Shown: in pieces, positions 10,870 through 22,133 of the stretch | Layout of the letters: the number at the start of each line of letters is the position of its first letter | Position numbering within the stretch: position 1 is the first letter of the stretch | Assembly (NCBI GenBank): GCA_002914845.1 | Contig: JXTC01000104.1 | Span: 116,282 to 180,281 of the forward strand | DNA from: Trema orientale | Taxonomy: Eukaryota; Streptophyta; Magnoliopsida; Rosales; Cannabaceae | Direction: 5' to 3' | Length of the DNA: 64,000 bases | Position numbers and translations under genes: made by a program | Notes under the pieces: generated by a model | What the model saw: the letters and a program-made list of their open reading frames with translations, nothing else | Told to the model about the DNA's origin: nothing | Database searches by the model: none

Positions 10870-13800
10870 ATCTTTGTTGTAGGAATAAGCATGAAAGTGA
10901 GCGCTCCAAAAATAAAACCAATGACTTCACCAAGCTCTTAACCTTCACAAAGAAATAATAGTGGATATTTCATTTTTGGAGACAACGCAAAAAATAAGAT
11001 CATTGACATAAGTGATAATGGTAACACCTCTTTACCTATCTTTGAGAATGTCTTGCTAGAAATCTAATATGCTTAATTTTTGAAAACTATGTGATTAGAG
11101 TTAATGAGTTTTTCTTTAACCTTTTCAAATATTCAATTTGAAAAGTTTGAACAAATGAGATTATATAAAATATATATATATTGTGAAAACATTTTCAAGT
11201 CAAGACAAATTTTTTTTACTTTACAAAAAATGTTTATTGATTATGGCATAAAAAACTTGGATATGCTAGTATGCGTACAATTTCAAAACTTTGCTAAAGA
11301 AATCTTGTTATGATTTACTTAGTCTATTTTCTTTGGAAATAACAAGATTTGTAAAGCAGCCACTTTGAAAAATAAGTCATTTTTTTTATTATGCTCTTGA
11401 TGTAGTTGATAATTTTTCAAAAAGATTTGCATAACTTTCTTTATTGGTTTCAAAATGGCTTTGACTATGTCGAAAGCAAATATTTTACTAAAATACTTTT
11501 AGGCCAAAGTAATTAATACTATTTGTGATATTTTAAATTGGGTGTTGGTTAAACTTATTTTGAATAAAATACAATTGTGAATTTTGAAATGATGAAAAAC
11601 TCAATATTGGTTATTTTAGAGTTTTTGAATGCAAACGCTTTTTTTTAAACACCAAAAACCACTTGAAAATTTTGACTCAAAATCTAATATTGGAATTTTT
11701 CTTAGTTACTCTACTACTAGTAATACATAAGGAGAGTATTTCAATAAAAGAGCTAAGTAGTAGATGAATCTATGCATATAATATTTGATAAGACTAATGA
11801 CTCCTCCAAGGAGAAAAGCATAGATCATTTTGTTATAAGTATGGTAGTAAGCTTGAATGATTGGAGTTTAACAACAAAACAAAAATTGATAATTAAGTCC
11901 AACATTAACAAAAAAAAAGGGATGAAGAGCTTTTGGAAGGACAGAATCCTCAAAAATCAATCAAGATACATATGTCTTCTTAAATAGTTTGAGCTCAAGC
12001 ACTTAAAGCCTATGAAGATACCGAAATAAAGAAAACTTGGTATGGTTGATTATGATGAATTCTCTTAAAGTTGTTTGTTTAAGTATTATTTATTTTGCAT
12101 TCCATATTCTTTAAAATTGATGATTTTTCAATGTTTTAGTTGATGGTTTAAATATTTTTCTTGTTTTTCAAACAAAATTTTTCAAATACTGTGAAAACAG
12201 AGTTTTTGGCAGACCGAAAAAGTGCTTTCACTGCTAGAATAGGCAGACCTATTTTCGGTCTGCCGAAACCTCGTAGGAGTGCAAGTATTTAAGGATTTTC
12301 GGTCTGCTGAAACCTCGTAGGAGTGCAAGTATTTAAGGCCTTTAAACATTTTTCTTTTCACATTCTCTCGCACTTCTTCGACTTTGTTTGAGTTTTTACT
12401 TATGAGCTTAATTTTGATTGACATATTAATTGCTCATATGTGATTCAAATAGATTGCACAATGCATATTGCTTAAACTCTTATATTTGTGCAGATGTTTG
12501 ATAGTTTTTACATGACGAATACCATGCATAATTATTTGAATTATTTTATCTATATTGGTATTGTATTTGAACTCAAAATGACGTATTACTTGAATTCAAT
12601 GTTTATACTTTGTAACTTTGTCATTTTGCATTTTTACGCATGATTTTTTTATGAGAACAAATTTTTAATGAATATCACATATAAGGTTCTCATGAATTTT
12701 CAATACATATTTTGTTATGCTTTATTCTTTCTGAACATCTATTTCTTATGGTTGTTTAATTTAGAAAACATGTCATGTTTGGATAAGATACTTGTTATTC
12801 GTTGCTTATTCATGAATTTACTTTTCATTCGTTAATTGGTATCAATCTTATCACTCATGTTTATACAAGTTTTTGATGATATCAAAAGGAGGAGAAGAAT
12901 GTGTTTTGATTTATAATTAGTATCAACTTGGTCTTTATATTTCTGATTAATACAATTGGTATCAATTAGTAATTTTCTTGATTTTTAATTGGTATCGACT
13001 TGGTATAGTTTTTCAAAATACAATTAATATCTATTGGCATAGTTTTAATTAACATCAAACTTGGTCATTCTATTTCTTCAAATATAATTGGTAAATTTTT
13101 TCAAAAATAATTGGTATCTATAAATAATGGGCATCTATAATTGATATTTCTCACATATGATTGATCTTTTCTTACTTTGGTTATTTATATTTTCATTCAT
13201 ATATTGAGAAGGAGCATATTTATGATTTAGTTGTGCTAAATTCGTCACTATCATTTCCTATAAATTGTGATATGTTCTTTATAGTTAGATGGAATGAAAT
13301 AAAAGAAATTATTTCACTATTGTGCTTTAATGATTTGAATTTCTCCTATGCTTTGCGATGATTATACTTGCAGAAATATATTTTCAACAAGTGAAATATT
13401 AAGATATAGAGCTTTCATGATCTTGATTAGATTCAACTTCTCTACATGGAATATGCTATACTTCTCATACTCATTGTTATCATATTCAATCTTATATTTG
13501 ACATTGTTATTCTTATTTTGAAGATTATTCAATCCTAGCTTCCTCTATATTTCCTTATTATCTAACTTGTCATACTATCTTCCACATGGGAGAAAATTAT
13601 TTGTGTATTGCTCTTTCATATACTTTTGTTATGTATTCAACTTGAGGGAGTAATATAGTGACTTAATGTATGGGAGAATCTTATTTTCAAACGGATAGAT
13701 TAGTTTTTATACAATATCTAGTTTGAAATTTATTTCTATCTTTTTAATAATGTCAAAAGGAGGAGAATAATGATGATTTATGAATATTGGGATAAAAAGA

Positions 13801-14048
13801 TTCATTTATGAGTATGCATATTTTAAAGGTGAGAAATTTATTTAGCACACATTTCCAATTTTCTCATAATATGCTTATGATGCTTAATTGAGTTAAAAAG
13901 AAGGAGCAAATCCCTTTAACTTTGTCAAGCATATTTTGAGGTGGAGCTTAAAATTTGGTAAGGATTAAGGTAAACTTATCAAATTTCAAATTTTCATATC
14001 CTTATTGCATTTTTTTTTTTATCTTATAAATCAATGTTTGTCATAATC
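10870..14048 (+). other. Non-coding interior of element K
   Basis: About 3.2 kb of A+T-rich sequence without recognisable domains sits where pol would be. It holds a 44-bp tandem duplication (12252-12338), a cluster of PBS-like AATTGGTATC words (about 12829-13150) and two purine-rich words of the type TCAAAAGGAGGAGAA (about 12880-12896 and 13748-13764). The short open frames here (for example 11104-11313, 11772-11987, 13161-13361) show no family features and are probably spurious. Confidence 0.6.
12252..12338 (+). repeat. 44-bp tandem duplication with palindromic core
   Basis: Two nearly identical units (12252-12295 and 12296-12338) each begin TTTTCGGTCTGCCGAAA, an inverted-repeat word, and continue ACCTCGTAGGAGTGCAAGTA. 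Related palindromes occur upstream at about 12205 and in the K LTRs. Confidence 0.9.
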
Positions 14049-14061
14049 AAAAATGGGAGAT
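14049..14061 (+). other. Polypurine tract of K
   Basis: AAAAATGGGAGAT sits immediately before the 3' LTR start (TATTGAGAA, expected TGTTGAGAA). This is the expected plus-strand priming site and fixes the plus orientation of K. Confidence 0.8.
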
Positions 14062-15263
14062 TATTGAGAAATTAAAATTTTAATCTTACTCTCTCTTATT
14101 TTGAAGATAACAAACATTTGATTTAGTACTAATGATTTAACTTGCGTATGTAGTGAAATAGCTTTAAAAGTTCTAACTCAAGTTGATCAAAAAATCAAGT
14201 TTGAAGATAGATGCATATTAGACATATTAGAATCAAGTTTGAAGACGGATAATCAAGATACAAGACTACGATTAGATAGGGTATATTTCATATTTAGTCT
14301 TTTATCTGATTTAGTTTATTGTACATATATTCTCTTTGCATTGGCCCACACTTTCTAAAAGAGTTTTCAAACTATCTTAAGCTTAAAATGATTATTTTAC
14401 TATAGAAGTTTAAAAATAGAAAATAATACTTTTGAATGGGCAAAATATTCTTTAAAACATAATTTCTTAAGTTTAAATAAGTTGCAAATATATTTTAAAT
14501 CATGATTTTTTGATATAGGCTAAAAAGAGATTTTCTATTTGCAAACTAGAATTTATTTTAGTATAAACACTTTCTAAATTATTATTAAATATCTTCGTGA
14601 AACTAAAACAAGTTTGCAATAGTCAACATATTCTTTTCAAATTGATTTCTAATATTTTTAAAGTGTTTAAAACAAGTTTAAAAGTCAGTTTTTGAAAAAT
14701 GCCAAAAGCTGTCAAAATAGGAAAAATGGCCAAACGATGAAACTGCCAAATTAAGCAGGGTTTTTGATCTACCGAAAATGGCAGCAAAAAAATTGTTACC
14801 GTTAAAATTTCATGTAGGTGAGGTTGTCACTGGAGTCAAAATAATCCGAGGTTAGGCGTGATAGAGCCGGAGTCAGGACTATTCTAAGGGCTAGGGTACG
14901 TCTAAGAAGAATTCACTCTATTTGTACAAGGGTCGGTCAAGCCCATAATCTTGATCCGAAGGTGGAAAACTCAAAGCAAGTTGCCGAGGGTCAGGGATGT
15001 AGGCAAACCGTCGTGTTTTTTGAACCTCGTAAAAATCGAGTTTGCATTTTCTCTCTCCCTATACTCTTTATTTTAATGCAAACTATTTGATTGTATGTTT
15101 AATATTTATTGTGCTTAATTGACTTGCTATACTTGGCATTATTGTTCATTTAGCTTATAAGTTTCAAAATAGTGGTTTATGGTTTTACATAGTTGAAAAG
15201 TTTCTTAAAAGTTTTAAAACCCAATTATCCCCTCTCCCTTGGATAGTCAATCTTGGGCTAACA
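14062..15263 (+). repeat. 3' LTR of element K, internally deleted
   Basis: The 1202-bp LTR aligns by eye with the 5' LTR from its first bases to GGGCTAACA but lacks about 540 bp between GTTACCGTTAAAATTT (ending near 14810) and CATGTAGGTGAGG. The missing part includes most of the 40-bp array. The first dinucleotide is TA rather than TG. Confidence 0.9.
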
Positions 15264-16537
15264 CCTTTTTCCTCAAATAATTCCTTGAATTGCTCAGATA
15301 GATACTCCTGGTCACGGTCTGCTCAGAGAGTCTTGATGTTCTTCTCTGTTTGATTCTCAACCAAATTCATAAAACGTTCAAAGTATTCCAATGCTTCTGA
15401 CTTGTGGGAGATCAAATAGACATGACTCTAGCACGTAAAGTCATCTATGAAGGTGATGAAATAGGTGGCACTGTATCTTGCCTTCACGTTCATTGGTCCA
15501 CAGATATCAGAATGTATTAGCTTAGAGGAATCGTTGCCCGTGTAGATTTTCCAAGAGGTTTCCTAGTTGACTTTCTCGCCAAATAATATTTGCAAGTGGG
15601 CAAGTTAATTTTAGTGAGTTGTCACAGGAGACCATCTCTAGCTAACCCATTCATTCTATCTTACCCTATATGGCCTAGTCTAGCATGTCATACAATATAA
15701 TCAACATCATTTATAGTAGTCATATAAGAAACGACATTGTCATTATTATATGAATAAATAATATCCAATATAATGAAATCATCCATGAAAAAACTACAGC
15801 CATAAAAATCTATTCCCAAATAAATATCACAACCAGTACTATGAAAATTAAAAGTAAAACCTAACTTAGACAAATACACAATGGATAAAAGGTTTTGTCA
15901 AACTTCTGGAGCATAGAGGATGTCATGGATCCCTCCCTATCACAATTGTAGCATCTGCCATTCTTGCCCATTCCATCGCCCTTGCCTCTCTTGTGTTAGG
16001 TGGTCTTTGCCTTCTTAAGCGCAGGTCTGTTACTAGAGTCACCCCAGGAGCTTGATTCTTACGCTTGGCTCCTCTAGGCCCGCGCTGGTTATTCACCACA
16101 TAGGCACTCCCAGGATTTGAGTCTTTGCTTAGTTTGGCAGCTTCTAAACTCTCTGCTTTTAGCTCAAGGTGGCGACATAAGTCTTAAAAAGTTCTGATGT
16201 TTTCACTATGAGTCACAGTGATGACAATAGGCTCCCACAAAGGTGGTAAGGAACGAATTCCTTCTTTGATCTGTTGCTATTCAGATCGATGATGGCCAAG
16301 TGCTTTCATTTTGCAAATCATCGATGATATCACTCTAAGGTGCTGCTTCATGGTATGTCTTAGGCGTATCTTATAGAAGTCAAACCTGATGTTCAGCCCA
16401 CGTAGTTTGGTAGCAGAGATCCCACCAAATTTTAGTTCCAGGGCACACCATATCTCCTCAACAGTAGCATGCTCTTCAAACTTTCCGATCAAGTCATTGT
16501 GCATGCTGCTCAGTGTCACGGGCCGCCTCTTTGACAC
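15264..16537 (-). pseudogene. Copia element A: gag, protease region and integrase N-terminal half
   Basis: Minus-strand reading from 16537 gives a gag core (HATVEEIWCALELKFGGISA; open frame 16277-16537) of the UBN2 family. After several stops come a protease-like region (YLSKLGFTFNFHSTG within 15688-15879), the GAG-pre-integrase HARLGHIG motif near 15650-15690, and integrase ending RADRDQEYLSEQFKELFEEKG at 15264. The reading resumes at 7673 and then 2577. Stops and frameshifts are frequent. The conserved upstream start of gag is not recognisable, so the 5' end is lost or rearranged. Confidence 0.85.
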
Positions 16538-18539
16538 TTCGAAATAGGCGAAACGTGCGGCACTTGCTATCGCTCGGAGCTAGCAAGTCAGCCTAGAACG
16601 CAAGCCTATAGGCAAACAAACCCATTGGTTACCCATGCCATAGGCAACACTGTGATAAAGACAAATGACACAGCATTAAGCAAGCACAAAGCAAGCAATT
16701 CGATAGGGGCAATCACATAACAAGTAAGCAGAAAGCAAGCATATCGAGGCAACACATAAGTAACAAACAAGCAACAACGAAAGCAACACATAGGCAACAC
16801 GTGGACATGAATAAACATCATTTCCTTCATTGATAGGGCAAGGAGGTTCACAGCTAAGCCCCTATCATACTGGTGGCCAAGGCGCCCCATGGGCACCCGG
16901 GTCACCCCCTAAAGAGCCTTTTGAGCTTTTAGCCTTCTAGCAGGAGGAAACATGATTTTTGCCGAGTAAACATATGGCAAAACTGAAGCAAAATAATTGC
17001 ATTTTGAATTTACAACAATTTTTCCCTAATTCTTAGTCCTCAAATAGGGGGTATTTGGCCACGGACTTGACTAATGATCCTGGACAAAAATACCCTTACA
17101 GAATTACAAAATTCCCCACCCGTTCGCACCACCGTGGGCACAACGTAGGCACCATGTGAACACTATGTGTGGGCATCATGGGCCTTGGTGTGGCAACACG
17201 CCACACTCAGCATGGTAAAGCGCGAACAACGATCTTTCTTAAGCCAAGCCTGATAGGCTTCTCAATTGCAACAGTGTTGAGTAGTGTTGCCATCCTCAGG
17301 TGCGGGCATCGTCTAGGTCAAGGTTTCCAAAACCTCTTGCTCATCGAGAATATATTGAATTCTTCAGTGCCAAATATCATGTTTGTCACTATCCAATTTC
17401 TCTCCCTTATTCAAATCAGCCACTATGCTCTTAGAAGCCATCTACTCATGCGCATAAAGGATAAACAGATAATTTAGCATACCACACATAATTATTTTGC
17501 AGCAAAATTCTAGACTAATCTAAATAATTTTTACTAAACACAAAATCGAAAAATTGCTGTGCTCATAATCATCTCTTCTGTCTAGGTTTATTATTAAGAT
17601 TAAATCTAAACTTTGCGCAAAAATATGTATAGGAGAATAATTAATTTTACAACTACTCTCACTAAAATGTGACATTCCTAGCATATTTCTAACATACGTA
17701 TCACATAATTATGTACAAAAAATAAGCATGTAATTATAATTAAATAAATTAAGTGTAATTTAAAATAATTACAAATTAATTAAATCCTAACATGCATACA
17801 CGGCAATTTTAAATAGTGCTACAAAAAAAAATAAGCTACTAATCATATTACTAAAAATTGCAATTCAAATATATACATGCATATTAATTCCAGAAAATAA
17901 TTGCACATATACATAATTAACCCAAAAATTCCACATAACTAATATATCATGAAATGTTACATATTATGTACAAAAACACATATTTTAATTCTCACAAAAA
18001 AATGTATTTTTTTTAAATAAATCTGGAAGAGAGAAAAAAATATATATTCTGTAAATTTTTTTCTAAATTCAACAACCATTTATTTTAAAATAAAAATAAA
18101 ATAAAATATATCTATATATAAGGCTGCCTAGTGGGCTGCTGGGCCCTCAGCCAGTGCTCACAGGCGTGGCCAGTGGCTCAGCACCCATTAGGGCGCAATC
18201 GGACCAGGGCCAACATGACAAAAGTGGCCCAGAAATCGTGAAGTGGCCTGGCAGTGAACGCGCACGTGATGGCATGTACTCCTTACCTTGTCATTGTCCT
18301 AATAACATGCCGCGTCACTTCCAACTCTGCCGTTAAGTCTCGGAGAGAGTGTGATTCAAAACTTAGGTTGTTAAATTTAGAAAATATTTATAGGATATGA
18401 CATAAAATTCAAAAAAATTATATCTCCGAAAATAAAATTCCAACAAATACATAATATAAATGATTAGAAAGATAATTTCATGTAGATTTCAAAAATAGCA
18501 AAATCAGGGTCGATCTAACAACTATGCGAAGGGTGAACC
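16538..18539. other. Unassigned sequence between copia A and copia B
   Basis: No gene is recognised. 16600-17000 is rich in repeated short words (GCAAGCA, GGCAACAC). 17100-17230 and 18120-18330 are G+C-rich relative to the surroundings, and 17480-18120 is strongly A+T-rich. It could hold the decayed 5' leader or LTR of copia A, but I could not find a PBS or the partner LTR. The open frames here (16606-16905 minus, 17169-17477 plus, 18154-18336 plus) show no conserved motifs. Confidence 0.4.
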
Positions 18540-19066
18540 TGTTAGAAATAAGTCAAATAACACATGATTTATATCACATATTGGGTAGACAACACCAAAT
18601 GTCTACCCTTAATATAAGATCATTCATGCCAGGTAAATAGGTTAAAATTTAGTGAACTTACTATTGTCCATAGGTCTTAATCTTGATGAGGACTTAGAGT
18701 TCAATCCTTAAGTGGAAGCAAATTAATGGAGTCTTGAACACTTGGTAGGTCGAGGGTCTTCTACAACCAAAGCTTGAAGTGCTCTAATGGAGTTTTTTTC
18801 TTGGTAGAGATGGAGGCTACACAAAAGGTGACCACATCTTTTCCTCTGGCTATGGGGACTATAACCCTAACCAAACCATGGGTGGACAACCCAACTAGGG
18901 TATCCATTAACCTTAGTTGGATATCCAATGGGTATCCATCTTTTGATCCATACCTAATGGATTTTCTAGACCCAATTCTATTGGGCTACATAAAATGAAA
19001 TGGCCCAATATAATTAATATGATATGTGGCCTATATTTATATAGGAAATTGTTAAATTTTCTAAAA
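18540..19066 (-). repeat. 3' LTR of copia element B
   Basis: The 527-bp segment starts TGTTAGAAA and ends TTTCTAAAA, terminal inverted repeats with one mismatch. It directly follows, in minus-strand reading, the purine-rich CCCAAGTGAGAGA (19068-19081), matching the usual plant copia AAGTGGGAGA polypurine tract. The other LTR of B is not found. Confidence 0.7.
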
Positions 19067-19067
19067 A

Positions 19068-19081
19068 TCTCTCACTTGGGC
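19068..19081 (-). other. Polypurine tract of copia B
   Basis: Minus-strand CCCAAGTGAGAGA immediately precedes the LTR start and sets the minus orientation of B. Confidence 0.65.
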
Positions 19082-19576
19082 CACATATATATACTAAGGT
19101 TAATTGCATTATTGAACTGAAGGCTAGCCATAAAAATGCCATATCATTTCTGAATATCCCTGAAGCAACAATCTAGTCCATCAGTTATAGTAGCATGAGA
19201 CCAAAGCATTCATCACTGCACTCATAAAACTTGGCAACTAGAACCCTCAATGATCACTATACTAATAATCCTGAATGACATAGATCGAGTATGGAATGTG
19301 GTATGGAAATTACACACAATGTGATATTAATCATTCTTATTTCCAACTGGTCCAACTTAAACTGAAATGAGATCGACTTTAGTCTTTTCCCTTTAATGCA
19401 TTACCGTAAGCTTTATGTTAAGCCATAATAGAAAAGAAAAGAATATGAAGAAAGACATCATCATATATATAAAATTCAGAGTTTAAATAAAATCTATCAA
19501 CCAAATACTACTGTAAATCAAACAAAATAAGTGTCACTAATAAGTATACAGACTGAACTATAAAGTCCCACTAAAA

Positions 19577-22060
19577 CTACAAATCATCCAATAAAACAAC
19601 ACCCATATAGGCAATATGCCTGTGAAACACCTTGGGTGGAATACCCTTGGTGAGTGGATTCGCAACCATGGAGTTTGTACTAATATACTCTATTGACACT
19701 AATTTACTCTGAACTCTCTCTTTTACATCTAAGAACTTGATGTTTATGTGCCTTGACTTCGAAGAGCTCCTATTGCTCTTGGAATACAGCACTGTCGAGT
19801 TATTGTCACAATAAAGTTTTAATAGCCTTTCAATGCTATTTACTATACCTAGTCCAGTGACAAAATTTCGCAGCCATATTCCGTGATTGGATGCCTCATA
19901 ACAAGCTATGAACTCAGCCTCCATAGTTGAAGTAGCTACAAGTATCTGCTTAGCACTCTTCTAGGAAATAACTACTCCAGTTAATAGATAAACATAGCCC
20001 GATGTGGATCTTTTACTATCTAGGCATCCAACAAAATTAGAATCGGAATACCTAACGATCTCTAAATTTTTCGATCTTTGATAAGTGAGCATATAATTCT
20101 TCATTCTCTGTAAATACCTTATAACCCTCTTCGCTACTTTTCAATGATCTATTCTAGGGTTACTCAAATATCCTAATATGCCAACTATGAACACAAGATC
20201 CAGACGTGTACATACTTGAGCATACATAAGACTTCCTACGGCTGAACCATAAGGAAGCTTTTGCATGGCTCCTTTCTCAATATAATTCTTGGGGCATTGT
20301 TGGAGGCTAAATTTATCTTATTCAGACACATGAGTGTCTAATGGTGCACATTTTTCCATACTAAATCTACCGAGTACTCTTTCAATATAGATCTTTGTTG
20401 ATAACCCAAGGATACCTCGAAACTGATCTCGGTGTATCTGTATACCTAATACAAATGAGACAACTCTAAGATCTTTCATTTCGAAATTCTTCGCAAGAAA
20501 TTTCTAAGTGTCGTGCAATAAGCCTATATCAGTACTTACTAATAGTATATCATCAATATACAGTACCAGGAAGATACATTTACTCCCACTGAACTTGTGA
20601 TATACACAATCTTCAACTAGATTTACCTCGAAACTAGATGAGATAATCACTCCATCAAACTTGTGATACCATTGACAGGAAGCTTGCTTGAGACCATAGA
20701 TGGACTTCTTAAGTTTGCAAACCATAGACTTTGGGTCTCCAGATACAAAGTTTTTTGGTTGCATCATATAAATTATCTCTTCAATATTGCTATTAAGAAA
20801 TACAATTTTAATGTCCATCTGATGTAACTCAAGGTCAAAATGAGCCACAAGTGCTATAATGATTCTAAGAGAATCCTTCGATGCTACTAGAGAAAAAGTC
20901 TCTTTAAAATCAATGCCTTCTTTTTGACTGTAGCTTTTTGCAACAAGATGAGCTTTATATCTCTTAACATTATCTTTTGAATCCCTTTTGATTTTAAATA
21001 TCCATTTGTAACCAATGGGTTTCGCACCTACAGGTAACTTGATAAGATCCCAAATATCATTGTCTTTTATAGACTTCATCTCCTCATTCACGGCATCGAT
21101 CTACTTTTGAGAATTTGAATTTTGTTTGACTTGCGTGAAGTTGATTGGATCATCTTCCACTATCCCGATGTCAAACTCATGTTCCTGAAGATAGATGATG
21201 TAATAATCTGAAATCGCACTTCTCCTTTCTCTAGTAGACCTCCTTAAAGGTACTTGTTCTTGAGGTTGTTGAGTTTGCTCTTCAGGAACATTATCCTCAT
21301 TTGGAGCAAGAAGTACTTAATCATTGTCTTGTACTGGAATTGCATCTTGAATAAAGTTAGGTATAGAAGCTTGATCATTTTTAATAGCTACTGAAGGAAG
21401 AGGAACAAATCCCCCTTCAAACACAATGTCTCTAACTTTATTTCCCCCCCCCCCCCCCCCCCCAAAACTCAATATCATCAAGAAATTTTGCATTTTCTGT
21501 CTCGAAGAAGGACCTTGTAGTGGGATTATAAAATTTATAACCCCTTGACCTTTCAGAATACCTAACAAAGTAGCAGCTAATTATTCTTGAGTCCAGTTTC
21601 TTTTCATTTGGCTTGTAAGGCTTTGGCTCAGCTGGAACCCTAAATGTGTAAATGATTAATACTAGGCTTACGCCCAGTCCAAAGTTCATAAGGGGTATTA
21701 GCTACTACTTTACTTGGTACTCTATTCAAAATGTATACTGCAGTTTTGAGTGCTTCACCCCAAAGTGATTCTAGTAAGGTAGAATGACTAATCGTACTCC
21801 TAACCATAACCTTAAGGGTCCCATTGCGTCACTCTACTACACCATTCATGCTAGGTTTCCATGGCATGGCGTATTGTAGAACGATACCACACTCTTCCAA
21901 ATACTTAGCAAAGGGTCTTGGACGCTGTTCACCTAACTCATCGTATCTACCGTAGTATTCACCCCCATAATCAGATTTGATATGCTTAATTTTCTTATTA
22001 AATTGATTTTCAACTTTAGTTTTATAAGCCAAAAATACGTCCAGTGTTTGAGATTCGTCT
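19577..22060 (-). pseudogene. Ty1/copia element B pol: integrase C-terminal half, RT, RNase H
   Basis: Minus-strand pieces read integrase (KHIKSDYGGEYYGRYDELGE, 21829-22032), the integrase C-terminal domain (RSFFETENAKFLDDIEFWGG, 21438-21689), reverse transcriptase (open frame 20504-21091: KRYKAHLVAKSYSQKEGIDF, then YIDD at 20549-20560) and RNase H (MEAEFIACYEASNHG, 19577-19924) to a stop at 19577. The WKSAK motif before RNase H has its Trp replaced by a stop. A 20-base C run (21444-21463) in the integrase-RT linker disrupts the frame. Upstream integrase, protease and gag are missing; at 22060 the sequence switches to copia C. Confidence 0.9.
21444..21463. repeat. 20-base C homopolymer
   Basis: Read on the minus strand, this G run sits where related copia proteins have a short EFGGE-like sequence, so it is an expanded Gly-codon run. 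It could also be partly a sequencing artefact. Confidence 0.9.
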
Positions 22061-22133
22061 ATGTATTGACCAAATCACTTTGCTGCCCTGAATATTTTAT
22101 AGATACAAGATTCGTCTATGTATTGACCAAATC
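22051..22133. repeat. 26-bp direct repeat at the B/C junction
   Basis: AGATTCGTCTATGTATTGAC plus CAAATC occurs identically at 22051-22076 and 22108-22133 (period 57). It lies exactly where copia B integrase gives way to copia C reverse transcriptase. Confidence 0.9.

Larger units (their letters stand above)
7674..15263 (+). mobile_element. Element K: SIRE-like copia derivative with gag but no pol
   Basis: The element is flanked by the 5-bp duplication CCTTT (7669-7673, 15264-15268). It has a 5' LTR (7674-9414), PBS (9417-9428), a broken gag (9467-10869), about 3.2 kb of non-coding DNA, a polypurine tract (14049-14061) and a 3' LTR (14062-15263). No protease, integrase, RT or RNase H is readable in the 4.6-kb interior. 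The gag type and the purine-rich words of the ATCAAAAGGAGGAGAAG kind ahead of the 3' LTR resemble the SIRE/Maximus copia lineage. It must have depended on proteins from a full-length relative. A solo LTR of the same family sits at 37331-38896. Confidence 0.85.

Noticed and set aside
16606..16905. A 99-codon minus-strand open frame rich in Leu, Val and Cys that looks membrane-like.
   Set aside because: It arises from repeated short words in an unassigned non-coding block, with no motif and no upstream promoter or splice context.
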